This document shows, piece by piece, positions 1 to 12,206 of a stretch of 64,000 bases of DNA. The translations under genes and the position numbers were made by a program. Origin of the DNA: Plantago ovata (lineage: Eukaryota; Streptophyta; Magnoliopsida; Lamiales; Plantaginaceae); assembly GCA_028274465.1 (NCBI GenBank), contig CM051455.1:107692942-107756941 (forward strand), written 5' to 3'. Each line of letters starts with the position of its first letter. Within the stretch, counting starts at the first letter, position 1. The notes beneath the pieces are model-generated. The model searched no databases and was not told the DNA's origin. It was given only the letters and a program-made list of their open reading frames with translations.

Positions 1-804
1 AGACCCTTAACAACCTTGACCCCGTCTGGCCACTCAAAGCATTTTTCGTCTGACTCTTCAGCAAGAGATCAAGACAATGCTAAGACAAGAAGAAGAAGGC
101 AAAGACAGGAAGAAAAGAGGCTGGCCAACATTGCTATTGGCTCCAGCATTGAATACACAAAGACCAGCAATGAAGAAACCACTCAGAATGTAATCAGAAA
201 CATTCATGATTGCTGGATCTTAAAGCTGGAAGACTTGTTGGTGAATGAGTTCTTTCCTACAGCCATATTGAATCAAATGTTCAAATGGATTGAACTCAAG
301 GTCCAAAGAAAGCAAAGGGAAGAATCCCTCCCAAGAAATATTGCTGGGAAATGGTTGAATCTTGAGATCCAAGTAAGAAGAATTGCCATTGGTAAGACAT
401 ACAAACAAGAACCAAATCTGATCAAACCACCTGGCATCGCTTACTACTCTGACCCAGTAACAAAGAAAACAAAGAAGAGACTTGGATTGATTCCTTATGA
501 GTACTTCTATCTCACTGCTAAGGATCAAGAAGAAGATCTTCTCTGGCTAAGAAAGATTCATCCGAAAAGCATTTCAGATACACAGCTTCTCCATGCCAGC
601 AATTGGGGCATGCATTTGTGGGTAACTCGCTACATGGAAATGAATGCTGAAAAGCATCATCACACTGCCTGCAAAAATGCAAGAATTATTCAACTACAAG
701 TCCGTAGGCTTATGGAAAACTACGAAAAGGACTGTGTTGAATTCACTGCACTTGTTGAGAAGAGTGTAAGAGAGATTTTGAGAAAATCCTCTGAAAGAGC
801 TTAA
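1..804 (+). CDS. Downstream ORF of a Sirevirus-like copia element (5' cut by window)
   Basis: The frame is open from the first base to TAA at 802-804, so the protein continues upstream; there is no ATG at the left end (the codon at 16 is TTG). It is a hydrophilic, Lys/Arg/Glu-rich product of about 267 visible residues with a basic patch of consecutive arginines near residue 25 and helical, coiled-coil-like segments. I see no signal peptide, membrane segment, zinc knuckle or RNase H motif. It ends about 265 bp before the polypurine tract of an LTR element. Sireviruses (Ty1-copia) often carry an extra ORF between pol and the 3' LTR, sometimes called env-like. Position fits that; the sequence itself does not show an envelope-type protein. 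Function unknown. Confidence 0.55.
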   Translation, partial: RPLTTLTPSGHSKHFSSDSSARDQDNAKTRRRRQRQEEKRLANIAIGSSIEYTKTSNEETTQNVIRNIHDCWILKLEDLLVNEFFPTAILNQMFKWIELKVQRKQREESLPRNIAGKWLNLEIQVRRIAIGKTYKQEPNLIKPPGIAYYSDPVTKKTKKRLGLIPYEYFYLTAKDQEEDLLWLRKIHPKSISDTQLLHASNWGMHLWVTRYMEMNAEKHHHTACKNARIIQLQVRRLMENYEKDCVEFTALVEKSVREILRKSSERA

Positions 805-1069
805 GTCCATGTAATAGTTTTTGTTAAAGTTTTTGTTTGCTGATTCTGTTTAAGTTATCTATGCTATTTCATGTAAACTTCTGAAAGATAACTATCAGCA
901 ATGAAACTTTTGACTCTTATTGGTTTTTGATTATGCAACTTACTTATGCTTACTGTTTAATTATTCAAGTATGCTTGCATTAATCAACTGATTTATTCAA
1001 CATTAGAAACCTCTAAAAGGGTAACAACTAATTTAGCCATGGATTGCTAACATCAAAAAGGGGGAAATT

Positions 1070-2740
1070 TGTTAGGAAACTTGTAATTTTGATGAGCAAT
1101 TAACCATGCTAAATTAAGGGAAGTCCAATAACTAGTACTCTTAAGGTCCATAGGAATTTAGAATTTTAAGGACATTGTAAAAGAGGAACGTTTGCTGAAG
1201 ACTTAGATTAGGTGCTAGATAAGTTATTTCTTTAGCGTATGATGTATTTTATTTTCTGAAAAGAAAATAACTTATTGATGTTTTAGCTTATGATGTATCT
1301 TATTTTCTGAAAAGAAAATAACCTATTGAAGCATTTGCTGACGATGTACTTTGTTTATTACAAACAAACTATTGAAGCATTTCGAAACCGCTCAGAATCT
1401 TGAAGATTATTGAAGATCTGAAGACTTGAAGAATTCAAAGATCTGAAGACTTGAAGAATTAGAAGATCTGAAGACTTGAAGATTGTTGAAAGACTGGTAT
1501 CTACAAAGGCACGTGTTGCTCAGAAAGTGGAAACTTAAGCAACAGCATTGCATAAGTGAAAATCTGAAAGACAGAGTAGGTTGTGCTTGCAGAAACTGAG
1601 ACTAACCACTTGCTGATGGAAAATATGTGACCCCTTGCTGAAAGTACTTGAATTTGCGCTCCATTGTTACTGTTTGAATTCTATTCAAATATGCATTAAA
1701 TGCAAAGCTTACACGCGAAGGACATGAAGACTAGAAGACAAACAAGGACGCTGCTGAAAGTACAAAAGCAAGATAGTGACATGTTAAGGATCAAAAGCCT
1801 TGAAATTTAAAATTCAAACGGCTTCTTTCTTGCACTATAAATAGAGGTCATCCGGCGAAGAGTTGAAGTGTGTCAACAACGTGATCAAACTCTTACTTGT
1901 GCTTTAAACTCACATACCTTCAAATACTCTTACTGCCATTGATCCGTTCCAAGACTTAAAGCTTGAAAAAGCTACTTGTGAAGAAGTAGAACAAACTCGG
2001 CTAAGAAATTAGTTAAGTGTTCTTTCTTTCGAACAAGAACAAGTCTTGACACCAGAAACAATCAAACTTGTTTACTGCAAAGTATTCAAAGTTGTGTTTC
2101 TTAGATTACTTGTTGTAACTGAATAAGTTATAATTAAGTTATTTCACCCCAAAACCCTCTAACTGAAAATACACCCTTTTAGGCGTGATATTCAGGGGGA
2201 ACTTAATCGAGCATAGTTTTGCTGATTAAAAGTACCAAGTTTGGTGGAGAACAAGGTTACGTTCTCTAGTTTAGGTTGGAGACAAACAAGTGTGCTTTGG
2301 TTTCTGTTGAATCGCTCTAGATAGGAGATTGTAAGGAACCTCAATCATATCTTAGTGGATTCAGTCCTAGAAAGGACAAAGTGGATTAGTTGAGAGATTA
2401 CGCCACTCTCAGATACCACTATAAAAGTGTTTGTGTGATTTACTTACTGTATTTAGTTTTCAGCAAATCATATCTGTCTGTACACAGTCACTCACATCAC
2501 TTGCTGAAACCTTGACTTACTGAAAGAGCACTTATTGTATCAAAGACTTCCGCTCTCTGATTTTAAGTATCAGCAAACCAAACTATTGAAAAGTAACTTA
2601 CGCTTGCTGAGAAAGTTAAGTATCAGCAAACTCATTACTCAAAAGTAATAAGTACTTGCTGAGAATGTTTTAAACGACGAAAGTTTGAAAAGACTATTCA
2701 CCCCCCTCTAGTCTTTTCTTGTTGTTTAAAGGGACCAACA
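1070..2740 (+). repeat. 3' LTR of the Sirevirus-like element (1671 bp)
   Basis: Begins TGTTAGG after the polypurine tract and ends CCAACA, giving the TG...CA ends of an LTR. A TATA box (TATAAATAG) lies at 1836-1844, consistent with the U3/R promoter. Positions 1380-1500 contain a short repeat of a GAAGATCTGAAGACTTGAAG type unit. The LTR is about 1.7 kb, within the long-LTR range usual for Sireviruses. Confidence 0.75.
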
Positions 2741-2856
2741 ATTAGAGAATGAGTTATATGGTACTTCACAATGTTGACTCATTTTAATTGACAACAAAAT
2801 TATACGATTAAAAAAATACTACCCATTCATCTTCTTTCTCACGTACATTTTTTTAA

Positions 2857-4020
2857 GGCCAATTTGCATCTACCCCCTTGTTAGTTTGTTTAATAACAGA
2901 TCTTGCCCTCTTAGTTGAACAATTACATGTAGCCCAATGTTAGACAAAAACAATTACAGATAAACCCACGAACTTGACTTTTTTCGAATTAAGAGCTGGA
3001 AGTTACAAATTTAACCCTGCCGGAATTTCAGATTTTGGCCTGAGACAAACACCTTAAATTTTCATTATTTACACATTTACCTCTAAACTATTTTATTTTA
3101 CAAAATTAACTTAAATTTATTTCAAATTAACCACAAAAATTATATAAACTTTAAAATGAACAAATAATAATTATAAAATAACCCCAAATTAAGGTTTCTT
3201 TTAAAACAACCCCAAAACATATTTAAAAAAAAAACATAAAAAAAAAGCTCTAATCATCGGAGCTTTTACAGCTCCGATCGGAGCTGTATCCAGCTCCCGT
3301 CGGAGCTGTTAAAAAGCTCCGATCGGAGCTGTTTTACAGCTCCAATCGGAGTTGTAACAGCTCCGGACAGGAGCTTGTTTTGCAGCTCCCGTCGGAGCTG
3401 GATCCAGCTCCCGCCGGAGCTGTTAAAAAGCTACGATCAGAGCTGTTTTACAGCTCCGATCGGAGCTGTAACAGCTCCGGTCAGGAGCTATTTTGCAGCT
3501 CCCGCCGGAGCTGTTAAAAAGCTATGATCGGAGCTGTTTTACAGGTCCGAGGACAGGAGCTGTTTTGCAGCTCCCGTCGGAGCTGTTAAGAATCTCCGAT
3601 CGGAGCTGTAACAGTTCCGGACAGGAGCTGTTTTACAGCTCCAATCGGAGCTATAACAGCTCCGGAGTGGAGCTGTTTTGCAGCTCCCGTCGGAGCTGTT
3701 AAAAAGCTCCGATTGGAGCTGTATCCAGCTCCGATCGGTACCGGCCGAAAAAGGGTCAGCCACGGGGAGTAGGGAAGAAGAAGAAGATGGTGGAATAAAA
3801 AAGAAAAGATAAAAAAATAAGAAAAGAGAAAATATTTAAAAAAGAAGAAAAGGAAAAATAACTTTTAAATACCTAAGGCCTTGTTTGGCCGGAGAAAACC
3901 TAAAAGTGAATAACGGCGAAGTCAACTTTTTTCCGGTCTCTGGGGCTACATGTAATTGTTAAACTAGAGAGGGAGGATCCGTAATTAGGGTCTCCAACAA
4001 GGGGTGGATGTAATTTACCC
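2857..4020. mobile_element. Non-autonomous TIR transposon with palindromic minisatellite
   Basis: The two ends form an imperfect inverted repeat of about 80 bp: left starts GGCCAATTTGCATCTACCCC, right (reverse complement) starts GGGTAAATTACATCCACCCC, and both continue to a shared AACAATTACATGTAGCCC. The flanks carry TTTTTTAA on both sides (2849-2856 and 4021-4028), a possible 8-bp target duplication, though low-complexity. The ends resemble those of the 39498-40593 element, which has a clearer 9-bp duplication, so both may be Mutator-like. No transposase is present. Confidence 0.6.
3255..3745. repeat. GC-rich palindromic minisatellite (AGCTCC...GGAGCT units)
   Basis: Repeated near-palindromes such as AGCTCCGATCGGAGCT and AGCTCCCGTCGGAGCT alternate with short spacers (GTAACAG, GTTTTACAG, GTTAAAA). 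Both strands stay open for stretches because the unit lacks stops, but the resulting Ser/Cys-rich ORFs are repeat artefacts. Confidence 0.85.
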
Positions 4021-4864
4021 TTTTTTAATCTATATTAGGGTTTTTTTTTTTATTTACATAAAAAAAAAGCTACTGATTCCTACCTTATTTTCAATCCTTC
4101 TCACGTTTAGTTGTGTTGAGGAAGTTATTTTTCTTGACATAATTATGGAAATAATTAATTTGATTAAATTTAGGCCACACAAAAATTATACAATTCAATT
4201 TAAAAACGCCATTTATTATTTCATTATTTTGGCAAGCTCTACGATTATTAACATTATAAATTCGCATGTTGTGTAAAATTTCGACCTCATAAATCCTCTG
4301 ACTCTATATTCATCTCTTCGGTCTTATGAAGGAGCCCGACCCCATATCCTTGATGCTACCACCAAATAAGAAGCAAAAAACTGTTGTTCATCGACGACAT
4401 ACTACTTGGGATGATCTTGAATTGAAGTTGCAGCGTCATGTCATGTTCTTTGTATCTATCAAAAGTATAGATCATTGCAGAAGTGTTATGTTATGGTAGT
4501 GAGCTACATTTCACCACAATGTGTCCATTTATGTTTCATCAACCTCTGCCTCAAATTGCGTGTTTCAAAGTGTAGAATTTTATTTCAATTAGCTGCAATT
4601 TTGGGACCACTTGGGGAGTTGTGTCCGGACAGCTGGCCTGTAATTTCGGAAGTATGTGCGTATTTGCAAATTGGTCCCCAAATTAAAAAGGATGAAAAAT
4701 GTTATATGGAACAAAATGTCATTAATTTTGGGACCCTCTTTTGTTTAATTTGTTGGTAATATGAATATATTTGATAGTAATATTACTTTTTTCTATTTAT
4801 TATTCATTAATTTACTCAATTGATTATAATTGTGATAAGTAATTTTGTCCTATATTGTCCCTCA

Positions 4865-5045
4865 TGTTGATTTATTTATGTCTTCATACACACATAAACA
4901 TATACACATAAACATAGAAACATAAACATGTACACATGTAAACATAGAAACATAGAAACATAAATGTACACATGTAAACATAGAAACATAGAAACATAAA
5001 CATGTACACATGTAAACATATACACATAAACATAAAACATTATGC
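4865..5045. repeat. ACATAAACAT/ACATAGAAAC tandem repeat
   Basis: Short units (CACATAAACAT, CATAGAAA, CATGTACACATGTAAA) repeat irregularly over about 180 bp inside intron 1 of the interrupted F-box-like gene. Open frames here are repeat artefacts. Confidence 0.7.
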
Positions 5046-5164
5046 CATGTAGAAAACATTAGAAAACCTATGTTTCTGAGAATTCAATGGAAAACATCAA
5101 CATTATTTCCAATTCTATTAAAAAAAAATTGAAAAAAAATAATTCTAAAAATAAAATAAAATAG

Positions 5165-5420
5165 AAAAATGGAAGCTGAATTTCGAGCTTCCAACAGAAG
5201 CTTCCATGGAAGCTTGAATTACGAGCTTCCATGGAAGCTCGTATTAGAAGCTCTAGTCGAGCTTCCATGGAAGCTCGGTCATAGCTTCCTTGGAAGCTCG
5301 GTTTCAGAGCTTCCACGAAGCTCCAGATCGGAGCTTCGTGGAAGCTCCGATATGAGCTTCCATGGAAGCTCCGACCTGGAGCTTCGTGGAAGCTCCGATT
5401 TGAGCTTCCATGGAAGAAGA
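5165..5420. repeat. Palindromic minisatellite (AGCTTCC...GGAAGCT units) in F-box intron 1
   Basis: Units such as AGCTTCCATGGAAGCT and AGCTTCGTGGAAGCT recur about ten times. The array is followed by a purine-rich stretch (5415-5540). It resembles the 3255-3745 and 39934-40320 arrays in design but not in sequence. I found no convincing terminal inverted repeats. Nearby AT-rich sequence with GCAAATTG-type motifs (4665 and 5567) may be remains of element ends. Confidence 0.75.
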
Positions 5421-6192
5421 ACAATGGAAGTATGGAAGGAGAAGGAAAAAAAAGAATTTAAGATAATGGAAGGAGAAGAAAAAGAAATTTCAAAGAATGG
5501 AAGGAGAAGAAAGAAGAAGAAAGAAAAAAATAAAGAAAGATGATGTACAATATTAACTTTGTTTGCAAATTGCCCCCAAATATTTTTGTCTTAGGTCTCT
5601 ATTGAAATTAATAGGACTACATATAATAAGTCTGAAAGTACATGGATTGTGTTTCCAAAATGCAAGGGGGGACCATTAGGGGACAAGAAGGAATATTTTA
5701 TTTCAGTACAAAGTAGTGAGGGGAATGAAATAAATTGGGGAATATGTAAGTTGAGAATTGACAATGAGCTTTGAGTAAGGAAATTAGGTCTACTATGGCA
5801 AAATGTAATAACTCCGTAAGAAAATTGAGTACTTTTTTTCTTTCAAAAACATGTTCGTTTTTATGATTGAATGTAACTAACATTTTTTTTGTTTGTTTGT
5901 TTCTTCTTTCTCAGCAACACAAAATTTAAGAACATCTCTAACTATGAGGGATTCTATCAAAGAATTAATATTGACGGCATACCACGTCAGCCATGGAAGC
6001 CCCCGAATTCAAGTGAGCAAGAATTTCTCAATCGATGTTATGATAAAGGCAATTCTGAAATTTACCATAGGATGTTAATGGTATAATTTGAGTATTGTTT
6101 TTTATATTTAGTTATAGAATATGAGTATGCCCTATTGATCTAACAATTTTGTTACTTGATTTGTAGGCTGATATTTTTATGCATAACCGTTA

Positions 6193-7353
6193 TGATGAAT
6201 GTGTATTTTACACTTTCATTTGAGTCTTTTTCACCTATTTTAGCTATCATCTATGTTAATTTAGCTATATTTTAGTGCATTTTATTAGAATAGTGTCACG
6301 TTTCCCTTTAGTTGGTATTTTATAGGTTTTGGTTGAAGAACGAGGTTTTCCGGGAAATTATATTGAAGTATACAAGGAATTGGTGTTCCGAAGGCCTAAT
6401 TGGAGTATCTGAAAGATTCCGGATAGGATTTGAAGTCTAGGGGTCGAGTCTGAAGGCTAAAAGTTCACTAGAAGGCAAAAATCGAGTCCGAAAAGGGGAA
6501 GAAATCCAAAAACGCGTCGAAAACGCGTATCTGGCCGAAAAATACTCCCGGGCGAGTCGCCCGGGACGTGGGGCGAATCGCCCCACACCAGGCGAATTTC
6601 CCGGTGTGTGGGGCCCTTCGCCCCACACCTCCCGAAAGCCTATATATAGTTGCTCAGTTTTCTCCGTTTTTCATACTTTTCCAGACCTTTTCTCTCACCT
6701 TTCTCAGTAGTTTTAGGTAGGAATTCTCCAGAGCCTGTTCTGGGGGTTCTTAGCTTAGGAGATACTTTTTCTTAGCGTTTTGGAGCTTGTAAGATCGCGA
6801 CTCTTCGGAGATTGACAACCTTCGGTAACATTGTATCTTACAGTTTTTCTATTTATATTTATATATCTTTCATCATGTTTTCATTCATTCGTGATATGAT
6901 TTCTGTTGATTGCATGACATCTATGAGTAGCTAAACTTCTCGTTGGTGATAGTATGTGATTTCTTGGCGAAGGGTTAATAATTATGCTAATGGCTATATT
7001 GCGCATTATACTCTGAGTTATTGCTTTATTTCTTTGATCTATCTAAAACCTCTATCTTCATAGTGTTGAATAATTACGGAACACAATTGGACAATTCATT
7101 GATCAAAGATCTCCATGCAAGACCGAGGAATTTATGCATGATTATTAACCTGCTATGCTTTGAATGACCATACTATCACCAATCTCCATTATCTGTTAAG
7201 AAAAACCTTTGCTAAGTCGTCTGTTGATTTATATTCTTAAGTTAGATTAGATAAAGCTAGTTATAGTCCTTAGAGATCGACACTCGAGGTTATTGTACTG
7301 CTACACTACGGTTTTCGTTGTAGTGGTGAATTGCCTTAGTTCTTGGTTCATCA
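6193..7353 (+). repeat. 5' LTR of the Athila-like element
   Basis: About 1.16 kb. Contains a TATATATA box at 6641 just downstream of GC-rich palindromes (CCCGGGCGAGTCGCCCGGG; GGGGCGAATCGCCCC) at 6545-6635. Compared with the 3' LTR it lacks about 40 bp near its end (around 7335). Confidence 0.88.
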
Positions 7354-7497
7354 AATTGGCGACGTTGCCGGGGATTATACTCCTTTTTCTGTTTAGCTTT
7401 CTTATATTTTCAGCATTCAATTCCTAGTTCTAGTAGTATTAGTTTTCCTATTTAATCTCTTTCTGATACTCCTTTCCTAGTTTGTTACAGATAGTGT

Positions 7498-8231
7498 ATG
7501 CCACATACACGATCTAGAGGAACACCGCTTGCTAATTCAATTGCTGAGATCGACAGAGTCTACCACCAAAGAAGGCGACTATTTCAAAGGCGTGAACTAG
7601 AGGAAATAGAGGATACCGATTTCTCTGAATCTCTACACAGTCTTTTCAAGGAAATCGACGGAATGGCAGAAGCTAGAACAATGAAAGCATGGGTTCAACC
7701 CTCCAAGGATCGTATGAGGGGACCGACGATTGTTCTTTCGTCTGCAACTCGAGATCTTGAAATCAAGAACCACGCGTTCCAACAACTTCCGAGGTTCTAT
7801 GGCTTAGCAAGGGAAGATGTGATGGGGTACTTGCACGATATCGATGATTTCGTCAACCAACTCCCACGTCCCGGAGATGAAATAACAACGGATGAGTTGA
7901 GGATGAAGGTTTTTGCTATGGGGCTTGGCGACAGAGCCATGTCATGGTTGAGTTCTCTATCGGCGGGCTCGCTGGACACTTGGGAGAAGGTTTTTTCAGC
8001 TTTCATGGAAAAATACTTCCCTCACACCTTGACTACCGCGCTAAAGGCGCAAATCACTGGATTCAAACAGGACTATGATGAGACCATCTACACCGCGTTT
8101 TAGAGGTTCCAAGACCTCATGAACAAGTGCCCTCACCATGGTTTTGAGCTTTCTGATCTAGTCCAACACTTCTACAATGGACTTGCTTGGAGCACTAATG
8201 CCAGAGTAGAATCTAGTACTTTGAGGAACTG
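7498..8231 (+). pseudogene. Gag N-terminal part (Retrotrans_gag), interrupted by stop codons
   Basis: ATG at 7498 (MPHTRSRGTP) leads 201 codons to a TAG at 8101. The frame continues beyond the stop with FQDLMNKCPHHGFELSD and FYNGL, motifs of the Ty3-gypsy gag domain, until a second stop at 8229-8231. Upstream motifs DRAMSWLSSL and FMEKYFP are also typical of the domain. The protein would form the retroelement particle. Two in-frame stops make this copy defective. Confidence 0.8.
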
Positions 8232-8296
8232 AAAAAGAACAAGAACAAGAAATCTATCTTTCTTCCATCCAAATCTTAACCTTCGAGAACCAACAA

Positions 8297-9586
8297 GTGG
8301 TGGACTTCCAATGTCGTGGCAATATTTGGGAGGAAACTGCAGAAGCCGTCTGGGCAGTTTTCGAAAGGCTTGCTAAGGGTTCGCAATTCAAGGACCCAAG
8401 AGCGATGGTTAGGAGACGTGGACCTGAAACTCCACCTACTCAAGAAGCCCCTATGTATAGGGGGAACGGGGATCAATTCGAGTGCTTTACCAACGAATTG
8501 AAACAAGTCCTCAAGAGCGCCACTGGAACATCTGTGTCAAACGAAGTTTGCCGAATATGCAAGAACTATGGGCATGGGGCTCATATGTGTACATCGGAGC
8601 TTGCATATGATGATGGCAATTGGGTTCAAGGAGGCGAAGAGGAATCCTTTGCTACGGCGTTTGGTACCCAAGAAGCTAGCTACGGACAAGACGGTAGGAA
8701 TCCTCGAGATGGATTTTGGAGAAGAGGGTTCCGAAACAATCAAGGATATGCACCGGCTAGCCAAACTTATGGACCTAACCAAGACCGTAGTAGGCTTAAC
8801 TATGGTAATGACCACTACGAAAACCCCGCTCCGAAAGAGCAACTGAAGTCGAAGTCGGCTCAACTGATGGAGAACTTGCAAAAGATGGTTGATCACACCC
8901 ATAGTTTTCTCAAACGTTATGAAGAAGATTATGAGAAGACTAGGGCGAGGCTTGATCGATTGGAAGAGAGCACTAGGCTTGCCCATCAAAAAATGCAAGA
9001 GTTGATCGACCGAGGAGCAAGTAGGGAGCAAGGCAAGCTGCCTAGCAACACTGAGAAGTCGATGTCCATTACCTTGGTGGGTGATCTACCTGTCGAAATC
9101 ACCATCAAGAAGGTTGCTAAGTGCGAGTGTTGCAAGAATGAAGAACCTCCACTAGCCAAGGAAGAAGAGAAGGGCCTTTGCACTAATGAGAGTGAAGAGG
9201 AGCAAGAGGATCCCGAGCCACTCCCTCAAAGTTTCGATGTTAAGGTCGGGATTGGTGAACTTGAAGATGTCCGTGCCACACTAGACACGGGATCCTACTC
9301 TAATGTGCTCCCAATGAATGTGTTCGAGAAGAGTAGCCTTGGAAAACTATCTGAGCATAAGGCTATTGTGCAACTGGCGGATGGATCCTTTGTGAGACCC
9401 GAAGGCGTTGTGAAGAATGTATTGGTCAAGATTGGTGAAGCTTCTGTGTACACCAATTTTGTAGTTATGCCGGCGTCTACACCTGGGATGGGGGATGTCG
9501 TTCTCTTGGGGCGAACGTTCTTGACCAAGCTACGCTCCGTGATAGTCATTTACCGAAGGACTTGCACCATTGAGGTGAATGGCTAG
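8297..9586 (+). pseudogene. Gag C-terminal part with zinc knuckle plus aspartic protease
   Basis: Open frame of about 430 codons without an ATG at its left end, so it is the continuation of a broken gag-pro polyprotein. A CCHC zinc knuckle (CRICKNYGHGAHMC, near residue 80) is followed by a charged coiled-coil region (residues about 185-240). A retropepsin domain carries the catalytic DTGS (about residue 330) and the flap/hydrophobic motif VVLLGRTFL. The frame ends at TAG 9584-9586 and no RT follows. Confidence 0.82.
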
Positions 9587-10865
9587 CGACATGTGTTGCG
9601 AGCCATATCTGATCCACCCGATCACTTCAATACTTCTCACACTATTAACTACTGTGGTCTTGCTGTCTATGTTCATTCTTATTCACAGGTTCGTGGCATG
9701 AGGAGAAGATCCATGAAGGGGAAGTCTAGTACCCTCAAGAAGAAGAGCTAGGCGCAAGAAGGAGTCGAGTCAAGGACTATAAACAATGGCGCTATCCGGG
9801 AGGCAACCCGGAGTTTTTATCGCTTTATTTGCATGCATTCATACTTGAACAATTTGCTTTTCTTATGTGAATTTGTTCGTCTCTATGTCGTATGTGCCTA
9901 TGTTTATGTTTGAGTGAACTTTTTCGAGTGGTTTTATGAGTAAAATGGTTTTCGGGGACTTAAAAACCGGATTTCGTCGAAAGTTTCGTCTCCCCGCCTC
10001 AGGAGGTGGGGGGCGAATCGCCCCACAAGTCCAGAGAGCTCCGCGCTCTCTAGACGTGCCCCCACACCAGGGGCGACTCGCCCCACGTTCCCAGCGAATG
10101 AAAAACGGGGCTTGCCCCCCAAATTCTTCATTTTTCTTCATCTCCTTCATCTTACTCCAAAAAATTCCCCAATTTTCAAAATATCTTCAAACCTTCATAA
10201 AATCTTCATTACTCCATCAATTTGTGTGTTTTTTAGCTTCAATCGAAGCCCGTTACGTGCTCTTTCTTTTCATCCGAACAAATTTCTTCCTAGTTCATTC
10301 AATCTTCGGATTTGAGGTAATCTCACATGAACCCTAATTTTTCAAATTTGGGGGGTTTTTCGATTTATGCTTCAATTAAGCTTATATGATGTATGAGTTG
10401 ATGTTTTGTGTGATTAGAAACGTTATTCACTATCAATTGCATGTTCAATTAGGTTTGGTTTGATGTTTTGAGAATTTTGCTATTAGATATATATATATCT
10501 TGTTATGCAATGTATCTTTTCCTTTCATTCCATGTTTAAACTTGTGTTTGTTGATGTGATGATGATGGGTATGTTGGTAGAATGCAAGATTGATGAAGTT
10601 GAGGATTTATGATGTTAGATTTTTTGTTACTATGGTATGAATTGAGCCTTATGATTCAAGGCATTTGTTGTCTAGCAAGAGCATAATGTGATATGTGCAT
10701 GTAGTAGTTACATTGATATGCTGCATGATGAAGTAGCTAGACTAGACAATGGGTTTTTGAGGAGTTCGATTGTTGTAGATATCGCTCGTTTGTTCGCTCG
10801 TACATTTGCATATGCATAAGTCTGTTTTGTGTCATACAAGATACTAATTGCTGTTTGTAGGAATC
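9587..10865 (+). other. Athila internal region with pol deleted; probable leader and intron of ORF2
   Basis: No RT, RNase H or integrase motif is visible. Short remnants occur (for example the frame around 9770-9810 containing CAACCCGGAG). A GC-rich palindromic patch (GGGGCGAATCGCCCC and CAGAGAGC...GCTCTCT) lies at 10000-10095. From about 10315 (GATTTGAG|GTAATC) to 10860 the AT-rich sequence looks like an intron ending TTTGTAG. Confidence 0.5.
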
Positions 10866-12206
10866 ATGGCTCCACGAGGATCAAAGAAAGATGGCTCGAG
10901 CAAGAAGGGAAAGGGGGTAGCATCAAGCTCCCAACCTTCTCACGACATGTACGAGTTGTCTCTAGCTGCAATAGATGTCCGACAAAGGCTCGAAGCAGAG
11001 CTAGCCCAAGGTGGGAGATCGATCATACCAGACAGGCGGATAGATATTCCGGATGAAGTAGCTCAAATGGCAGGGTACAGGACGCTGTCCCGATTGGCGA
11101 CAAAAAGGAATTGGGGTTGGTATACTTCAAATAGATTCAAGGGGTATGACATGAGCCTCCTCCAAGAGTTCTACGCTGGATTCACTGATCTTGAGGAGAA
11201 GGAGGGGGTACTAGTTCGAGGTCTAATTGTACCATGGACGCCAGACTCAATTTCTTCATTCATCCATTTTGGGCAACGGGAGTTCACAGGAAGCAACCAC
11301 GCCTACGAGTATTCAAGGGCCTCTAGGGGGATAGGAAGTGAAATTACGGACGTGATCTGCAACAGGGAGTACAGGTATCCGAAAACCGGAGCGCAACCTG
11401 CACGGATCTGTCAGAGTGACCTTAGCATCGAGGCTAAGGTGATGATGAAATTCTGCATCTTCAACTTGATCCCTAGAAAGAATGACACTTGGATACAACC
11501 AAATTACGCCGAACTCCTCTACTGCTTGATAGACAAGCATCGAATCGACATCGGTCACATCATGTATGAGGAGTATGAGCGCCACTGGGAAAAGAAGAAG
11601 AAGCCCTTCATCTTTCTGAGCTTCATCACTGCCTACTGCAAATATTACGGGGTCGAGGACATTGATGAGGGGGATTGCGAGGTCGCTGCCCTTTCACCTT
11701 CGACTATTGATGTGCAGCTTGCTAGGTATCAAATGAAGAACCCCACGGCTGCCGCTGCTGATGTGGAAGCACCCTTCCAACCGACCGATTCAGATAATGA
11801 AAATGATTATGAGGATGCTATGGAAGCTGATGATGGTCGAGCCCCTATCCCGGATATTCCTTTTGTCCATAGAGCACCACATGCACCGCCTTGAGCACCA
11901 CATGGGTCTAGAGGTATTGGCTTCTATGATTTCCGAGCCTACCTCGATGACCGTTTCGGTAGAGTTGATGCTAGTGTTGCAGCCTTGACCACTTCTGTCC
12001 AAGGAATGCGACAAGACCTCGACGGGCACATTGCCCAGCGCAACCACGATTGGGAGATATTTGAGGAGCATCGCCGAGAGGATAGGCAAGCAAGGTGGGA
12101 GCAACAACAGCTCATCCGTCAGCAACAGGAGGCTCTACAGCAGTCCAATGATCTCCTGTCTGACATGTGGAGGGACTATTATGGGGATTACAATCCCGAT
12201 AACTAG
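10866..12206 (+). pseudogene. Athila ORF2-like protein ('putative plant transposon protein' type) with internal stop
   Basis: Starts MAPRGSKKDG at 10866, immediately after a probable intron acceptor (TGTTTGTAG). About 343 residues run to an in-frame TGA at 11892, after which the same frame continues for about 100 residues (FRAYLDDRFG... to DYYGDYNPDN) and ends at TAG 12204-12206. The first part has the features of the domain annotated in plants as putative plant transposon protein: a W-rich region (NWGWYTS), a conserved middle (RGLIVPWTP) and an acidic tail. The second part is a glutamine-rich coiled coil. Position between the missing pol and the 3' LTR matches the env-like ORF of Athila elements. 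Biochemical role unknown. Confidence 0.65.

Larger units (their letters stand above)
1..2740 (+). mobile_element. Sirevirus-like Ty1-copia retrotransposon, 3' part
   Basis: A purine-rich tract (AAAAAGGGGGAAAT, 1055-1068) directly precedes a sequence beginning TGTTAGG and ending GGGACCAACA. The tract CATCAAAAAGGGGGAAATTTG and the CCCCCCTCTAGTCTTTTC motif near the LTR end resemble the 3' end of plant Sireviruses. The 5' LTR, gag and pol lie outside the window, so the target duplication cannot be tested. Confidence 0.7.
4326..6192 (+). pseudogene. F-box-like gene (At1g67623 type), exons 1, 2 and start of exon 3
   Basis: Exon 1 is 4326-4495 (starts MKEPDPISLM; contains an F-box-like helix region ending KSIDHCRSVML). 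It ends at a GT donor in the phase needed to join exon 2 at 5915-6080 (begins after TTTCTCAG; encodes NTKFKNISNYEGF and ends IYHRMLM). Exon 3 starts at 6167 after TTGTAG and breaks off at 6192, where the Athila-like LTR begins. This exon layout and the phrase 'NxxxxYRML' recur in the other F-box-like copies of the window. Plant F-box proteins of this type are putative SCF ubiquitin-ligase adaptors. Intron 1 (4496-5914) contains a palindromic array. The continuation is at 14934-14979 and 33676-33975. The gene is inactivated by nested insertions; even across the insertion junction the frame meets a TAA. Confidence 0.7.

Noticed and set aside
3493-3763. Ser/Cys-rich ORFs on both strands in the palindromic array
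   Set aside because: The frames follow from the stop-free repeat unit; no start context or conservation.
8537-9031. 164-codon minus-strand frame opposite gag
   Set aside because: Shadow of the real gag-protease frame.
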